Assembly (NCBI GenBank): GCA_018674495.1
Contig: JABHAA010000047.1
Coordinates: forward strand, 1-64,000
Direction: 5' to 3'
DNA from: Rhodospirillaceae bacterium
GTDB lineage: Bacteria; Pseudomonadota; Alphaproteobacteria; Rhodospirillales; UBA2165
DNA length: 64,000 nt
Below the pieces are notes generated by a model. That model was not told the origin of the DNA and did no database searches. It saw only the letters and a list, made by a program, of their open reading frames with translations. The position numbers and the translations under genes were made by a program. This document shows positions 15,777 to 24,426 of the stretch, piece by piece (position 1 is the first letter of the stretch; every line of letters starts with the position of its first letter).

Positions 15777-16045
15777 ACCAACAGACACCGATCATCCCTT
15801 TAAGCCAGATCATCATTCAAAATCATGACGTGGTCACCTTCGCCGGATTGCTGCAGGTGGTCAACGCCATGGGCGAGCAAGGCATGATCCTGATGCAGTT
15901 CGATCTGAAACCGGATTTTCCCGATACGCCCAGAGACTGGCAGATGAAACTGGAGCTGGCCTTCACCACCAAGAGAAGTCCGTTCGCCAAACGCCGCGAA
16001 GAGATCGCCGCCAAGACCCAACCACCTGAGGGAAACAAAGACTGA
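15773..16045 (+). CDS. Small unrecognised protein in dsr-divergent operon
   Basis: A 90-residue soluble protein that I do not recognise. Its N-terminal half is hydrophobic and mixed (IIPLSQIIIQNHDVVTFAGL, then LQVVNAMGEQGMILMQFDL). The C-terminal half is charged, with a basic helix (KRSPFAKRREEIAAKTQ) and a polar tail. No cysteine, metal motif or membrane segment is visible. The start overlaps the oxygenase stop (ATGA) and the stop overlaps the next start (TGATG), so all three are translationally coupled and probably act together. The IxxLxQI opening resembles that of the next gene (IPITQI). Confidence 0.65.
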   Translation: MNQQTPIIPLSQIIIQNHDVVTFAGLLQVVNAMGEQGMILMQFDLKPDFPDTPRDWQMKLELAFTTKRSPFAKRREEIAAKTQPPEGNKD

Positions 16046-16251
16046 TGGCCGAAGAAACCATAATTCCCATCACCCAGATTGAGGCGCCCTACGGGCGCGA
16101 AATCACCCTCCAAGACGTCACCCACGAAAGCGGGCTCAAAGTGATGCGGGTGCGCATCCGCGAAGGCGCCCGCTTTACCATCCTCGACATCGATCAGCCG
16201 ACAGCCGCCCAATGGGGCAGTTTGATGGTGGATTGGGCAAAAAAATCGTGA
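16045..16251 (+). CDS. Small unrecognised protein, last gene of dsr-divergent operon
   Basis: A 68-residue soluble protein, not recognised by me. It reads as a compact beta-rich domain: IPITQIEAPYGREITLQDV, then ESGLKVMRVRIREGARFTIL, then an Asp-rich turn (DIDQPTAAQWG) and a short helix ending WAKKS. The regular alternation of hydrophobic and charged residues and normal codon use support a real gene. It overlaps the previous stop by one base. The likely role is partner or accessory to the TauD-like oxygenase; no enzymatic motif is seen. It is followed by 188 bp of extremely AT-rich DNA. Confidence 0.65.
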   Translation: MAEETIIPITQIEAPYGREITLQDVTHESGLKVMRVRIREGARFTILDIDQPTAAQWGSLMVDWAKKS

Positions 16252-16439
16252 AAAACCTATATTTTTATAGAAACAACATATTTATATTGTAGAAAATTAC
16301 TAAATAATTACATGCGATTATGACCTATCATGAATATATTATAGTGTTAAAATTATATTTTTTGGATATTTAACAATATTATATGGTAATAAACAAATTG
16401 TGCAGTCCGGAATTCAATTTCCGAACCGGCTTCGACCGC
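16252..16439. other. AT-rich convergent gap
   Basis: This 188-bp spacer between convergent transcription units is strikingly AT-rich compared with the neighbouring genes. A short CTATA-TTTT-TATAG hairpin lies near its left end and may end transcription of the oxygenase unit. No open frame or RNA gene is seen. Confidence 0.5.
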
Positions 16440-17447
16440 CTAATTGAGCTTCAATAACCGCTTGGCGTTGCCGGAAAAGATCATTTCTTTTTCCGCACCC
16501 GGAATTTCGAGGGCGTTGACGGCATCGATGGTGCCGCCGATCAGATGGGCGCCGCCTTCCGGATCGAACGGCGCATCTGTCGCGAACACGCAGTGATCGG
16601 TGGTGAAAAAATCGTGCCCGCAGCGCATCGCCGATGCCGAGCCGTTGGTCGAGGTATCGCCGTACAGCATCTTGTAATATTCGATTGGCGCTTTTTTGAG
16701 GCCGCGCGCATCGGCCACCGGATTTTTATCCACCTCGCCCTTGAATATCTGGCTGAAGCCGAGGGAGATCTTGTCGGCGAAGTAGGGGATCATGCCGCCC
16801 ATATGGTGGGAGATGATTTTAAGCTCCGGCAATTTGTCGAACAACCCGGAATAGATCAGCCGGGTCATGCAGGCCGTGGTCTCGTAAGGCCAGCCGAAGG
16901 TAAACCAAATCTCGTCTTCGGACTTTTCCTCTGATGCGTAATCGGCATGGTCGGGCATGCGCATGGGATGCACCCAGACCGGCAGATCGTGGGCCGCGGC
17001 AACTTCGAATATCTGGTGGAATTCCGGCTCGGATAACGGCTTGCCCTTGACGTTGGTGAACATCTGAATTCCGCGGGCGTTCAAATCGGTGATAGCGCGC
17101 TCCGCCTCGATGGCCGCGGCGTCCGGATTGTTCATGGGCAACGAGGCAATGAACCCCGGGAACCGGTCGGCGCGGCGCTGCACCAAAGCCGACAGCATGT
17201 CGTTGGCCATGCGCGCATATTCCGGCGTTTGGTCGGGGGTGCCCAGATTTTCGATGGGCGGGTTGGACAGGCAAAGCACCTGTTGGTAGCCGTCGAACTT
17301 GTCCATCACCCGCAAATGTTCGTCCAGATCCCAAAGCGCCGGCAGGCGGGCAAAGGCATCCAGCACCATATGGCCGGGAATGATGTCGTGCAATTTGTCG
17401 AAAAATTCCTTCGGCATGAAATGATTAAAGACGTCGATTTTGTCCAT
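16440..17447 (-). CDS. Amidohydrolase, ACMSD-like (Amidohydro_2) family
   Basis: A 335-residue TIM-barrel metal-dependent hydrolase/decarboxylase similar to aminocarboxymuconate-semialdehyde decarboxylase. Visible motifs are the N-terminal IDVFNHFMP, WVHPMRMP (metal His), ISHHMGGMIPYF (metal His) and the terminal FATDAPFDPEGG (catalytic Asp). In the N-terminal HxH motif the first His is replaced by Phe (F7-N8-H9), a variant seen in some subgroups. It lies 18 bp after a dienelactone hydrolase on the same strand, which suggests a ring-cleavage or decarboxylation step on an aromatic or muconate-like compound. Confidence 0.8.
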   Translation of the reverse strand: MDKIDVFNHFMPKEFFDKLHDIIPGHMVLDAFARLPALWDLDEHLRVMDKFDGYQQVLCLSNPPIENLGTPDQTPEYARMANDMLSALVQRRADRFPGFIASLPMNNPDAAAIEAERAITDLNARGIQMFTNVKGKPLSEPEFHQIFEVAAAHDLPVWVHPMRMPDHADYASEEKSEDEIWFTFGWPYETTACMTRLIYSGLFDKLPELKIISHHMGGMIPYFADKISLGFSQIFKGEVDKNPVADARGLKKAPIEYYKMLYGDTSTNGSASAMRCGHDFFTTDHCVFATDAPFDPEGGAHLIGGTIDAVNALEIPGAEKEMIFSGNAKRLLKLN

Positions 17448-17465
17448 GTCCTTAAGTCCGCTCCC

Positions 17466-18167
17466 TTAGGCCTTTAGATGTTTGGTGAAAAATTCTGTGG
17501 ACCGGGCCAATGCCTGCGCTGCTTCGGGCTCACTATAAGAGGCGCCGCCATGGCGGGCAAATGCATGATCGGCGTCCGGGTATTGATGAATGGTGACCAA
17601 GGGATTGGGGGACAATTTCCACTCGATATACTTGCAGACCGCGTTCGGAACCCATTGGTCCTGCATCGCCTGATGCAGCATGAAGGGCTGGGAAAGGCTC
17701 GGTGCTTCGCGAATATTTTGTTCCATATAGGTGGCGTAATAGCCGACCGCGCAATCGATATTGGTGCGGCAGCACATCAAAAAACACATCTTGCCGCCAA
17801 GGCAATAACCAACCGCGCCCACCTTACCGTTGCAGCCATCCAGGCTGCGCAAATATTGCATGGTGGCTTCCATGTCCTTGGCGCCCTGGTCGTAATCGAA
17901 ATGGTAATAGCGCTCGAGGGAGGGCAGCCAGTCATCGGGATTATCCGCCGACAGAATAACAACGGGATCCAAGCGCCAAAACAGGTCCGGCACCAGGCAG
18001 ATAAACCCGGCTTCGGCAAACTCATGAGCGTGCGCCTTCATGGTATCGTTGACGCCCCAGATTTCCATGATGGCGATGATGGCGCCGGTGGGCTGCCCGT
18101 CCGGGATGGCAAGATATGCGCCCATCTCGCCGCCGGATACCGGAACCGCAATCTCCCGCGTCTGCAT
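17466..18167 (-). CDS. Dienelactone hydrolase family protein
   Basis: A 233-residue alpha/beta hydrolase with the cysteine nucleophile motif GYCLGG (about residue 122). The Asp in MQDQWVP and the His in DADHAFAR complete the Cys-Asp-His triad of carboxymethylenebutenolidase-type enzymes. The ATG at 18167 has GGAGGGAG just upstream; the in-frame extension to 18242 is unsupported. It pairs with the downstream ACMSD-like amidohydrolase in a two-gene operon, consistent with breakdown of lactone or muconate intermediates. The exact substrate is unknown. Confidence 0.85.
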   Translation of the reverse strand: MQTREIAVPVSGGEMGAYLAIPDGQPTGAIIAIMEIWGVNDTMKAHAHEFAEAGFICLVPDLFWRLDPVVILSADNPDDWLPSLERYYHFDYDQGAKDMEATMQYLRSLDGCNGKVGAVGYCLGGKMCFLMCCRTNIDCAVGYYATYMEQNIREAPSLSQPFMLHQAMQDQWVPNAVCKYIEWKLSPNPLVTIHQYPDADHAFARHGGASYSEPEAAQALARSTEFFTKHLKA

Positions 18168-18499
18168 TGTTCGTCTCCCTCCAAACAATTCGCGTGCGTT
18201 TACCATTCGTGGATGGCCCCCGGATAGATTGTTGACAGTCAAAGATCGGTACCAACCCGTGCCCCATAGCCTTCCCGATTAACCAAGGAACAATGTAAAT
18301 TCAAAATATGGGCCCGCAACACCGACACCAATACATCAAAATTGAATCTAAGTTGCTTGGTTTTTGGATTTTGCGATACCACTTTACTTACCAGTGCCGG
18401 GCCGGTTACTCCTTTTGATCGTTTCGCTGCTAGTTTCTTACGGCTGGAGAGGCCAGAAAATATTGCGACCAAATTGGGGCCGTTAGGAGTTTGCGCCTG
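18168..18499. other. Divergent promoter gap
   Basis: This 332-bp spacer separates the dienelactone hydrolase (minus) from the MscS gene (plus). Open frames here are short and without recognisable content. The only functional element I can support is the ribosome site AGGAG at 18485-18489 for the MscS start. Confidence 0.5.
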
Positions 18500-19348
18500 A
18501 TGAATAACACGCTCGATAAGACCCATTCGACCCTGGAACAAGTCGTCCAACAGCTGATTGGTTTGGTGTCAACCTACGGCATCGATGTTCTGGGAGCGAT
18601 TATCGTCCTGTTAGTCGGGTTGTGGCTTTCCGGCTGGATGCAGCGCGCTGTGCGCAAAGTTATGGAGCGTAGCAGCCGGGTCGACGCGACATTGGTCGGT
18701 TTCTTTTCAAGCGTTGCTCGCTACGTGGTCCTGATTGTAACCGGAATGGCCGTACTCGACCGTTTTGGAGTGGAAACAACTAGCCTGGTCGCCGTTCTCG
18801 GCGCGGCGGGCCTCGCCATCGGCCTTGCTTTACAGGGCACGCTCAGCAACGTCGCCGCCGGCGTCATGCTGCTGATTTTCCGGCCTTTCAAGGTCGGTGA
18901 TTTTGTCGAAGCAGCCGGCCAAGCCGCCACGGTCCAGGAACTCAACTTGTTTTTCACCGTAATGGCGACCTTGGACAATGTGCGAATCACTATCCCCAAC
19001 GGACAAATCTGGGGTGCGACCCTCAAGAATTTTTCGGCTAATCCCATTCGGCGTGTCGATTTCGTATTCGGTATTAGTTACGACGCCGACATTGATAAGG
19101 CCATGGACACGATCCGCGATCTGGTGTCATCCGATGCGCGTGTTCACAAAGACCCGGAGCCATTCTTGGCGGTCTCCAACCTGGGAGACAGTTCGGTCGA
19201 TATCACCGTTCGCGTGTGGGCCCAAACCGAAGATTACTGGGCAGTCAATTTCGATACCATCAAGGCAGTCAAACAGCGTTTTGATGCGGAGGGGATCGGA
19301 ATTCCCTTTCCAAGCCGCACGATTTATTCGGTCCGGGCGGACGACTGA
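18500..19348 (+). CDS. Small-conductance mechanosensitive channel, MscS family
   Basis: A 282-residue minimal MscS protein. An N-terminal helix (DVLGAIIVLLVGLWLSGW) and a second (YVVLIVTGMAVLDRFG) lead into the pore helix GAAGLAIGLALQGTLSNVAAGVMLLIFRPF (about residues 96-125), with the Gly/Ala packing of MscS TM3. These are followed by the beta domain (FKVGDFVEAAG, then TIPNGQIWGATLKNFS) and the C-terminal alpha/beta domain. It acts as an inner-membrane osmotic release valve. ATG 18500 is preferred because AGGAG lies ten bases upstream; TTG 18491 is too close. Confidence 0.93.
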   Translation: MNNTLDKTHSTLEQVVQQLIGLVSTYGIDVLGAIIVLLVGLWLSGWMQRAVRKVMERSSRVDATLVGFFSSVARYVVLIVTGMAVLDRFGVETTSLVAVLGAAGLAIGLALQGTLSNVAAGVMLLIFRPFKVGDFVEAAGQAATVQELNLFFTVMATLDNVRITIPNGQIWGATLKNFSANPIRRVDFVFGISYDADIDKAMDTIRDLVSSDARVHKDPEPFLAVSNLGDSSVDITVRVWAQTEDYWAVNFDTIKAVKQRFDAEGIGIPFPSRTIYSVRADD

Positions 19349-19404
19349 AGCTGAAATTCCAAAACCAACAATTTTTATGAAATTCGATAGGAAAGGAACG
19401 AGAC

Positions 19405-19587
19405 ATGAAAACCAAGATGCCTAAACTGCTTGCCGCCTTCGCCGCATTATTCATTCTGGGCGCATGCGATGCAGAGGTCGGGAGCAAGGAATGGTGCGAC
19501 GATATCAAACAGAAAGACAAGGGTGAGTTGACCGCCAGCCAGGCAGCGGATTTTGCCAAGCATTGTGTGTTTGGCGGAAGCAAATAA
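19405..19587 (+). CDS. Small DUF3012-type lipoprotein
   Basis: A 60-residue protein with a signal peptide ending in the lipobox LGAC (Cys21). The mature domain VGSKEWCDDIKQKDKGELTA, followed by QAADFAKHCVF, has two cysteines that may form a disulfide. The EVGSKEWC...KGEWTA...AKHC pattern matches DUF3012 proteins as I recall them; function is unknown. AAGGAACGAG precedes the ATG. It follows MscS by 56 bp on the same strand and may be co-expressed as an envelope protein. Confidence 0.85.
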   Translation: MKTKMPKLLAAFAALFILGACDAEVGSKEWCDDIKQKDKGELTASQAADFAKHCVFGGSK

Positions 19588-19792
19588 GCAGCCGGGGCGA
19601 CCCCAGCAAGGTTCGCGGCGCCTCCGCAATCGTCGTTCATGATTATTGAAGATGCCCCGATCCGCAAAGCGGTTCGGCGTTAAATCTGGCCGTGCCTTGT
19701 GCTGGTGGAGTTTGATGTTGGTATCAGCCAGCGATAATTGGCCTCGCCAAGCCCGACTGATGTCATAGAATGGCACCGAGGGGTAAAAAGCG

Positions 19793-20752
19793 ATGACTGT
19801 AAAACTGAATGAGCAGGCCAAGGGCGTTTACATCATTTCGGCGACGCCGTTCGCCGAGACCGACGCTATCGATTTTGCCAGTACCGACAGATTGGTGGAT
19901 TTCTATATTGATCAGGGCGTTACCGGCATCACCATCCTCGGCATGATGGGCGAGGCGCAAAAACTTTCCACTTCGGAATCGGAAGCGTTTCTCAGCCATG
20001 TCCTTAAGCGTGCGGCCGGGCGCGTTCCGGTTGTCGTCGGCGTGTCCAACGCGGGGCTCGAGAATTTGCTTGGGCTGACCAATGCCGCCATGGATGCGGG
20101 CGCCGCCGGCATCATGGTGGCGCCTACCCAGGGCTTGAACACGGAGCAAAAATTATACGCCTATTACGCCCGCCTGTTCGAGGCGTTGGCGCCTGGTATT
20201 CCGGTCTGCTATCAGGATTTTCCGCAAGGCACCGGGGTCCATATTTCGGTCGATTGCTTCAACCGGATGGTGAGCGATTTTCCCCAATTGGTGATGCTGA
20301 AACACGAAGACTGGCCGGGGCTGGATAAGCTGAGCCAGGTACGCCGCGCATCCGAACAAAGCGGTTTGCGCCGGGTGTCGATCCTGACCGGAAACGGCGG
20401 GCTATATCTGCCGCAAGAATTGGCGCGCGGCGCCGATGGCGCCATGACCGGGTTCGCCTATCCGGAAATGCTGGTAGAGGTGGTGAAGCTTTACCAAACC
20501 GGCGAGGCGGCCGCCGCCGAGGATATCTTCGATGCCTATCTGCCATTGATCCGCTACGAGCAACAGCCCGGTATCGGCCTCGCAATCCGCAAAGAAACGT
20601 TGCGCCGGCGGGGATTGCTGACCAGCGCCAAGACCCGAGCCCCGGGGCCAAGTCTCAATGCCGATTTTCACCGGGAATTGGATGGGCTTATTGGCCGCCT
20701 CGAAGCACGCCTCGGCGCGGGCCTTGGCACGGGCTCAGGTGGGACAAGCTGA
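19793..20752 (+). CDS. DapA/N-acetylneuraminate lyase family aldolase
   Basis: A 319-residue class I aldolase-fold protein. The Schiff-base lysine is K170 (QLVMLKHED), the partner tyrosine Y140 (PVCYQDFP), and the substrate-carboxylate loop GMMGEAQKLS takes the place of GTTGE, so it is probably not a true dihydrodipicolinate synthase. A C-terminal extension is Gly-rich. Its stop overlaps the start of a dihydropyrimidinase (TGATG), suggesting linked catabolism of a cyclic amide or amino-acid-derived keto acid. The physiological substrate is unknown. Confidence 0.82.
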   Translation: MTVKLNEQAKGVYIISATPFAETDAIDFASTDRLVDFYIDQGVTGITILGMMGEAQKLSTSESEAFLSHVLKRAAGRVPVVVGVSNAGLENLLGLTNAAMDAGAAGIMVAPTQGLNTEQKLYAYYARLFEALAPGIPVCYQDFPQGTGVHISVDCFNRMVSDFPQLVMLKHEDWPGLDKLSQVRRASEQSGLRRVSILTGNGGLYLPQELARGADGAMTGFAYPEMLVEVVKLYQTGEAAAAEDIFDAYLPLIRYEQQPGIGLAIRKETLRRRGLLTSAKTRAPGPSLNADFHRELDGLIGRLEARLGAGLGTGSGGTS

Positions 20753-22215
20753 TGGCAGAACTTGATCTCATCATCGAAGGCGGCACGGTTGCGAACGCCG
20801 CCGACACGACCCAAGCGGATGTTGGCATCAAGGACGGCCGCATTGCGGTTCTGGGCACCGGCCTTGGGTCCGCGGCGCGCGTTATCGATGCCAGCGGCAT
20901 GCTGGTTTTGCCGGGCGGCGTTGATGCCCATTGCCATATTGAACAGTTGTCATCGTTCGGACTTATGACTTCCGACGATTTTTATTCGGGCAGCGTTTCG
21001 GCGGCTTTTGGTGGCACCACAAGCTTCGTTCCGTTCGCCGCCCAGCACAAAGGCCAAAGTTTGCGCGAAGTGGTGCGCGAAGCCCACGACCGCGCCGGGC
21101 CCAAATCGGTGATCGATTACGCCTTTCACCTCATCGTTTCCGATCCCACCGAACAGGTCATGGGCCAGGAGCTGCCGGCTTTGATCATGGATGGTTACAT
21201 GTCGTTCAAGGTCTATATGACCTACGATATGTTGAAGATCGACGACGGCCAGATGCTCGATATTCTGGCCCTGGCCCGGGAACACGGCGCCATGACCATG
21301 GTGCACGCGGAAAACAACGACGTCATCAACTGGCTGAGCGGGCGTCTGTTGGCTGGCGGCTATGATGCGCCGAAATATCACGCCGTAAGCCACAACGCGG
21401 TGGCCGAAAGCGAAGCATCGAGGCGGGCCATCGAGTTGGCGCGCCTTGTCGATGCCGAATTGCTGATCGTCCATGTATCGACACCCGAGGCCATGCGCGC
21501 CATCCGAGACGCAAGAAACCAGGGCCTCAAAATCTATGGCGAGACCTGTCCGCAATATCTGTTCCTGACCGCCGACGACATGGATAAAGACGGCATGGAG
21601 GGAGCAAAATTCTGCTGCTCGCCGCCGCCCCGCGACAAAGACGCCCAGGAAGCCATCTGGCTGGGCCTGAAAAATGGCGCCTTCCAGGTGTTTTCGTCCG
21701 ACCATGCGCCTTACCGGTTTGACGCGTCGGGCAAGCTCAGCGCCGGGCCCAATCCCACCTTCAAAAAGATCGCCAATGGCGTGCCGGGCCTGGAAGTTCG
21801 TATGCCGCTATTGTTTTCGGAAGGCGTTCTCAATGGCAAGTTGGGCTTGAACGAATTTGTCGCCCTGACGTCAACCAACGCCGCCAAGCTTTATGGCCTC
21901 TATCCCCGCAAGGGCACCATCGCCGTCGGCGCCGACGCCGATATCGCCATCTGGGATCCCAATTGGAAACGCACCATCAGCCAATCCATGCTGCACGACA
22001 ATATGGACTACACCCCTTATGAAGGCCGCGAGATTACCGGCTGGCCGCGCCTGGTGCTGAGCCGGGGGCGCGTGCTTGTTGAGGACGAAACGCTAAAAGC
22101 CGAGCGCGGCTCGGGCCTCTTTTTGGAGCGTGAGCCGGCGCCGCTCATCGACAAAACAGCGGCGCCCGCCACGCCCCTTGACCCCGATGCGAACTTCGGC
22201 GCCAAGTTGTTATGA
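20752..22215 (+). CDS. Dihydropyrimidinase / D-hydantoinase family
   Basis: A 487-residue cyclic amidohydrolase. Binuclear metal ligands are H60 and H62 in GGVDAHCHIEQ, a lysine in MSFKVYMTY (to be carboxylated), His in MVHAENN, His in IVHVSTPEA and Asp in FSSDHAPY. The length is right for hydantoinases. It hydrolyses cyclic ureides such as dihydropyrimidines or hydantoins in the cytoplasm. It is coupled to the upstream aldolase by a one-base overlap. No N-carbamoyl amidohydrolase or dihydropyrimidine dehydrogenase is present nearby, so the substrate is left open. Confidence 0.9.
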   Translation: MAELDLIIEGGTVANAADTTQADVGIKDGRIAVLGTGLGSAARVIDASGMLVLPGGVDAHCHIEQLSSFGLMTSDDFYSGSVSAAFGGTTSFVPFAAQHKGQSLREVVREAHDRAGPKSVIDYAFHLIVSDPTEQVMGQELPALIMDGYMSFKVYMTYDMLKIDDGQMLDILALAREHGAMTMVHAENNDVINWLSGRLLAGGYDAPKYHAVSHNAVAESEASRRAIELARLVDAELLIVHVSTPEAMRAIRDARNQGLKIYGETCPQYLFLTADDMDKDGMEGAKFCCSPPPRDKDAQEAIWLGLKNGAFQVFSSDHAPYRFDASGKLSAGPNPTFKKIANGVPGLEVRMPLLFSEGVLNGKLGLNEFVALTSTNAAKLYGLYPRKGTIAVGADADIAIWDPNWKRTISQSMLHDNMDYTPYEGREITGWPRLVLSRGRVLVEDETLKAERGSGLFLEREPAPLIDKTAAPATPLDPDANFGAKLL

Positions 22216-22975
22216 TAGAAACAGGCATGCGTGGGAGCGGGTTGGTGGTGTGCGCAGTCTGGTGCGAACTCGTCTCTAATGAACAAGAGGTGGTTTCCCT
22301 GTTGAGCAGGGAATTTAATCGGGATAATAGGGAACGTATTTACAGGCGCAGGGATTAATGTAGGTACAAATCGGAGGCTGGATTTGTTCAAGACCCTGCC
22401 ATGCTTAAGTTGAAGAAAGCCGTTTTAAGTTGGTTGCGGGGGGGCATACATCATTCAAGCTCCTACATTCACGAGACATGTTTAGTTGTTGGATGTAAAT
22501 GGATGCGAGAACTCGCAACATGCTAATTCCTAAGAATCGAGAAATGCGGGAAGCAGTATGAAATTGGTTACCTAATTCAAATGCGGAGTGATTGCGGAAT
22601 GGCCATCGATCCCTATTCGGGAACCTTCCATCAGACCACAATCTGCTAGGCAATTATCACTGTGCCGTTAAATTCAACTCCTAGGCATCGCATTGTGTAT
22701 TCTAGTCTAGAATGCACCAGGGTTAGTTGGACCGCCCGATTGTTATATGCCTCTCGATAAATTATTGACGCCTTGGTTAAACGAATGGAATGAGTCTCGT
22801 ATAATTTGTCGTCTAGACCACCCAACGAGACCCAGCGAGAGACAAGTCGAGCAATTTGGCGCCGTGGCGGCTGGTCGAAAATACGTTTTTAACCGAAAGA
22901 CCCTGCACCGCCAGCGCCCTGAGACGACACACTTGGATTGGCGCGATAGAGCAAACTTTTTGGAGCGGAGTAATG
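22216..22975. other. Gene-poor spacer with a short repeat
   Basis: This 760-bp spacer has no open frame with recognisable content; 22747-23046 is open but overlaps the real minus-strand gene and looks random. It contains a 22-base sequence (22351-22372) repeated beside the IS6 remnant at 45448. Base composition is lower in GC than the flanking genes, which suggests old insertion scars. Confidence 0.5.
22351..22372 (+). repeat. 22-base dispersed repeat, copy 1
   Basis: The block beginning GGGATTAATGTAGGT and ending CAAATC occurs here and at 45448-45469 with one mismatch (A/T in the middle). Similarity extends weakly on both sides. Copy 2 lies just outside the apparent end of a broken IS6-type element, so this may be an insertion-sequence end or target remnant. 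Confidence 0.55.
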
Positions 22976-23293
22976 CTATTCGGCAGCTTGGACCTGGATG
23001 TCGCCTTTGGTGTTGTCAACCAACACAGCGGTTTCGAAGTATTTGACTGTGGGCCGCGAGCCCACCATCGCTTCCATGCGATCCAGCCATGCCTCGTTAA
23101 AGAACGCCTCGGCTTTTTTTCTGTTCTCCCACTCATAGAAACCGCCGCCAGTGCCACTGTCGTGGTAAAGGAAACACTTGCGGTGCAAGCCATCCAACCC
23201 TTGGAACCTGGGCGCTGCCGCTTCGGAACCCTTGTGCGCCTGCTCCCGGGTGGTGCCATCGTTTAGTTTGTATTCGACCAATACCGTGATCAT
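22976..23293 (-). CDS. YdhR-like putative monooxygenase
   Basis: A 105-residue dimeric alpha/beta-barrel (ABM-like) protein. It opens MITVLVEYKLNDGTTREQ, and the central part LHRKCFLYHDSGTGGGFYEWENRKKAEAFFNEAWLDRM (spanning residues 36-73) matches the YdhR family pattern. These proteins are suggested to oxidise small aromatics without a cofactor. The ATG at 23293 follows AGGAAC; the extension to 23332 is not supported. It stands alone, convergent with the dihydropyrimidinase side and upstream of a LysR gene on the same strand. Confidence 0.75.
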   Translation of the reverse strand: MITVLVEYKLNDGTTREQAHKGSEAAAPRFQGLDGLHRKCFLYHDSGTGGGFYEWENRKKAEAFFNEAWLDRMEAMVGSRPTVKYFETAVLVDNTKGDIQVQAAE

Positions 23294-23462
23294 TTTACGT
23301 TCCTGTTTGATAGGTGTGGATTTCCCTGGCACATGTAAATTAGCAAATAATCATACGAGATCAAATGATAACCGCAACGATAGGGGGCGCCGGCGGACCG
23401 CCCGGGACCTACCGATTACCAAAATATGCAGGCCAGATCGTGCCTGTCCGGCCTGCCTCACG

Positions 23463-24386
23463 CTAGGGTAAAATTTTCCACCGAAGGCGGCCCTCTTCAA
23501 TCTTTTTATCAATAATGTCTCTAATGATGCTGGCAACCGCGGTCTCGGCTAGAGTATTCGCACTACCCTTACGCTGCAGCAAAAATAGGGTCCGTGTGAA
23601 CAACGGATTAACAATTCGCCGCGCACACAGTTGGCCGGTTTCGATCTCGGTACTAAAAAGTGCGTAAGGGATAACCGTACAGCTGGCATGATTGACCAGC
23701 AACTCGCGGCGGACATCCACCGCATCGACTTCGATCGCCGCGTTGAGCGTAAGACCAAGTCCCGCGGCTGTATCCATCAACAATCTATGTGTGATATGGC
23801 GCCGCTTTTCCATGACCAGTGGAAATTTTACCAAGTCGGCGAAATCGATTTCTTTATTCCGGCCAATTAATTTTCGGGGCCCAACCAAATAAAATTGGTC
23901 GATAAAAAGCTCGTTCACGATCAATCTTTCATCGGGTTCTGACTCATAAGAGAATGTCAAATTCAACTCACCTGATAAGACCGCGGATCGAAGCTCATCG
24001 CTATATCCCTCCGTGAACGACAATTCTAGCTCTGGATATTGATGTGAACAGGCCTCTATGAGCGGATGCAGAAGCTGCCGTCCCATGGCTGGTGTAAAAC
24101 CGATGTGGATACTGCCTTCTACGCGACCCGCAGTCTGGGCAACAGCGTGTTTGGCCTCCTCCACTTTGTCGATAATTTCCGTGGCATAGCCAAATAATAT
24201 ATTCCCCGCAGCGGTCAATTCCACACCCCGAGAGTGCCGATTAAACAACTGAGCACCCAGCTCTTCTTCAAGTTTTTTTACCTGCATACCAAGTGCCGGT
24301 TGCGACACGTGGACGCGCTTGGCTGCCTCCGAGAATCGGCCAAATTCTGCCACAGCGGCAAAGTATTTTAATTGTCTGAAAAACAT
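23463..24386 (-). CDS. LysR-family transcriptional regulator
   Basis: A 307-residue LTTR with the N-terminal helix-turn-helix FRQLKYFAAVAEFGRFSEAA, then VHVSQPALGMQVKKLEEEL, and a C-terminal effector domain beginning GSIHIGFTPAMGRQLL. It is divergent from the DctP/DctQ/DctM genes, with a perfect LysR-type dyad 24 bp upstream of its own start. It therefore most likely regulates both itself and the TRAP transporter in response to the imported acid or an intermediate. Confidence 0.93.
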   Translation of the reverse strand: MFFRQLKYFAAVAEFGRFSEAAKRVHVSQPALGMQVKKLEEELGAQLFNRHSRGVELTAAGNILFGYATEIIDKVEEAKHAVAQTAGRVEGSIHIGFTPAMGRQLLHPLIEACSHQYPELELSFTEGYSDELRSAVLSGELNLTFSYESEPDERLIVNELFIDQFYLVGPRKLIGRNKEIDFADLVKFPLVMEKRRHITHRLLMDTAAGLGLTLNAAIEVDAVDVRRELLVNHASCTVIPYALFSTEIETGQLCARRIVNPLFTRTLFLLQRKGSANTLAETAVASIIRDIIDKKIEEGRLRWKILP

Positions 24387-24409
24387 CGCCTCAGCCCAAT
24401 TTCAATTGA

Positions 24410-24426
24410 TATAAGTATTGCTTATA
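24410..24426. promoter_or_regulatory. Probable LysR operator (T-N11-A dyad)
   Basis: TATAAG-TATTG-CTTATA is a perfect inverted repeat of 6-bp arms around five bases and fits the LTTR T-N11-A consensus. It lies in the 274-bp gap between the LysR gene and the TRAP binding-protein gene, close to the LysR start, where autoregulatory recognition sites usually sit. Confidence 0.7.

Noticed and set aside
16252..16439. Replication origin or small RNA in the AT-rich convergent gap
   Set aside because: No DnaA-box cluster, direct repeats or structured RNA could be recognised; AT-richness alone is not enough.
22747..23046. A 99-codon plus-strand frame as a gene
   Set aside because: It overlaps the YdhR-like gene on the other strand, lacks a ribosome site, and reads as random basic sequence.
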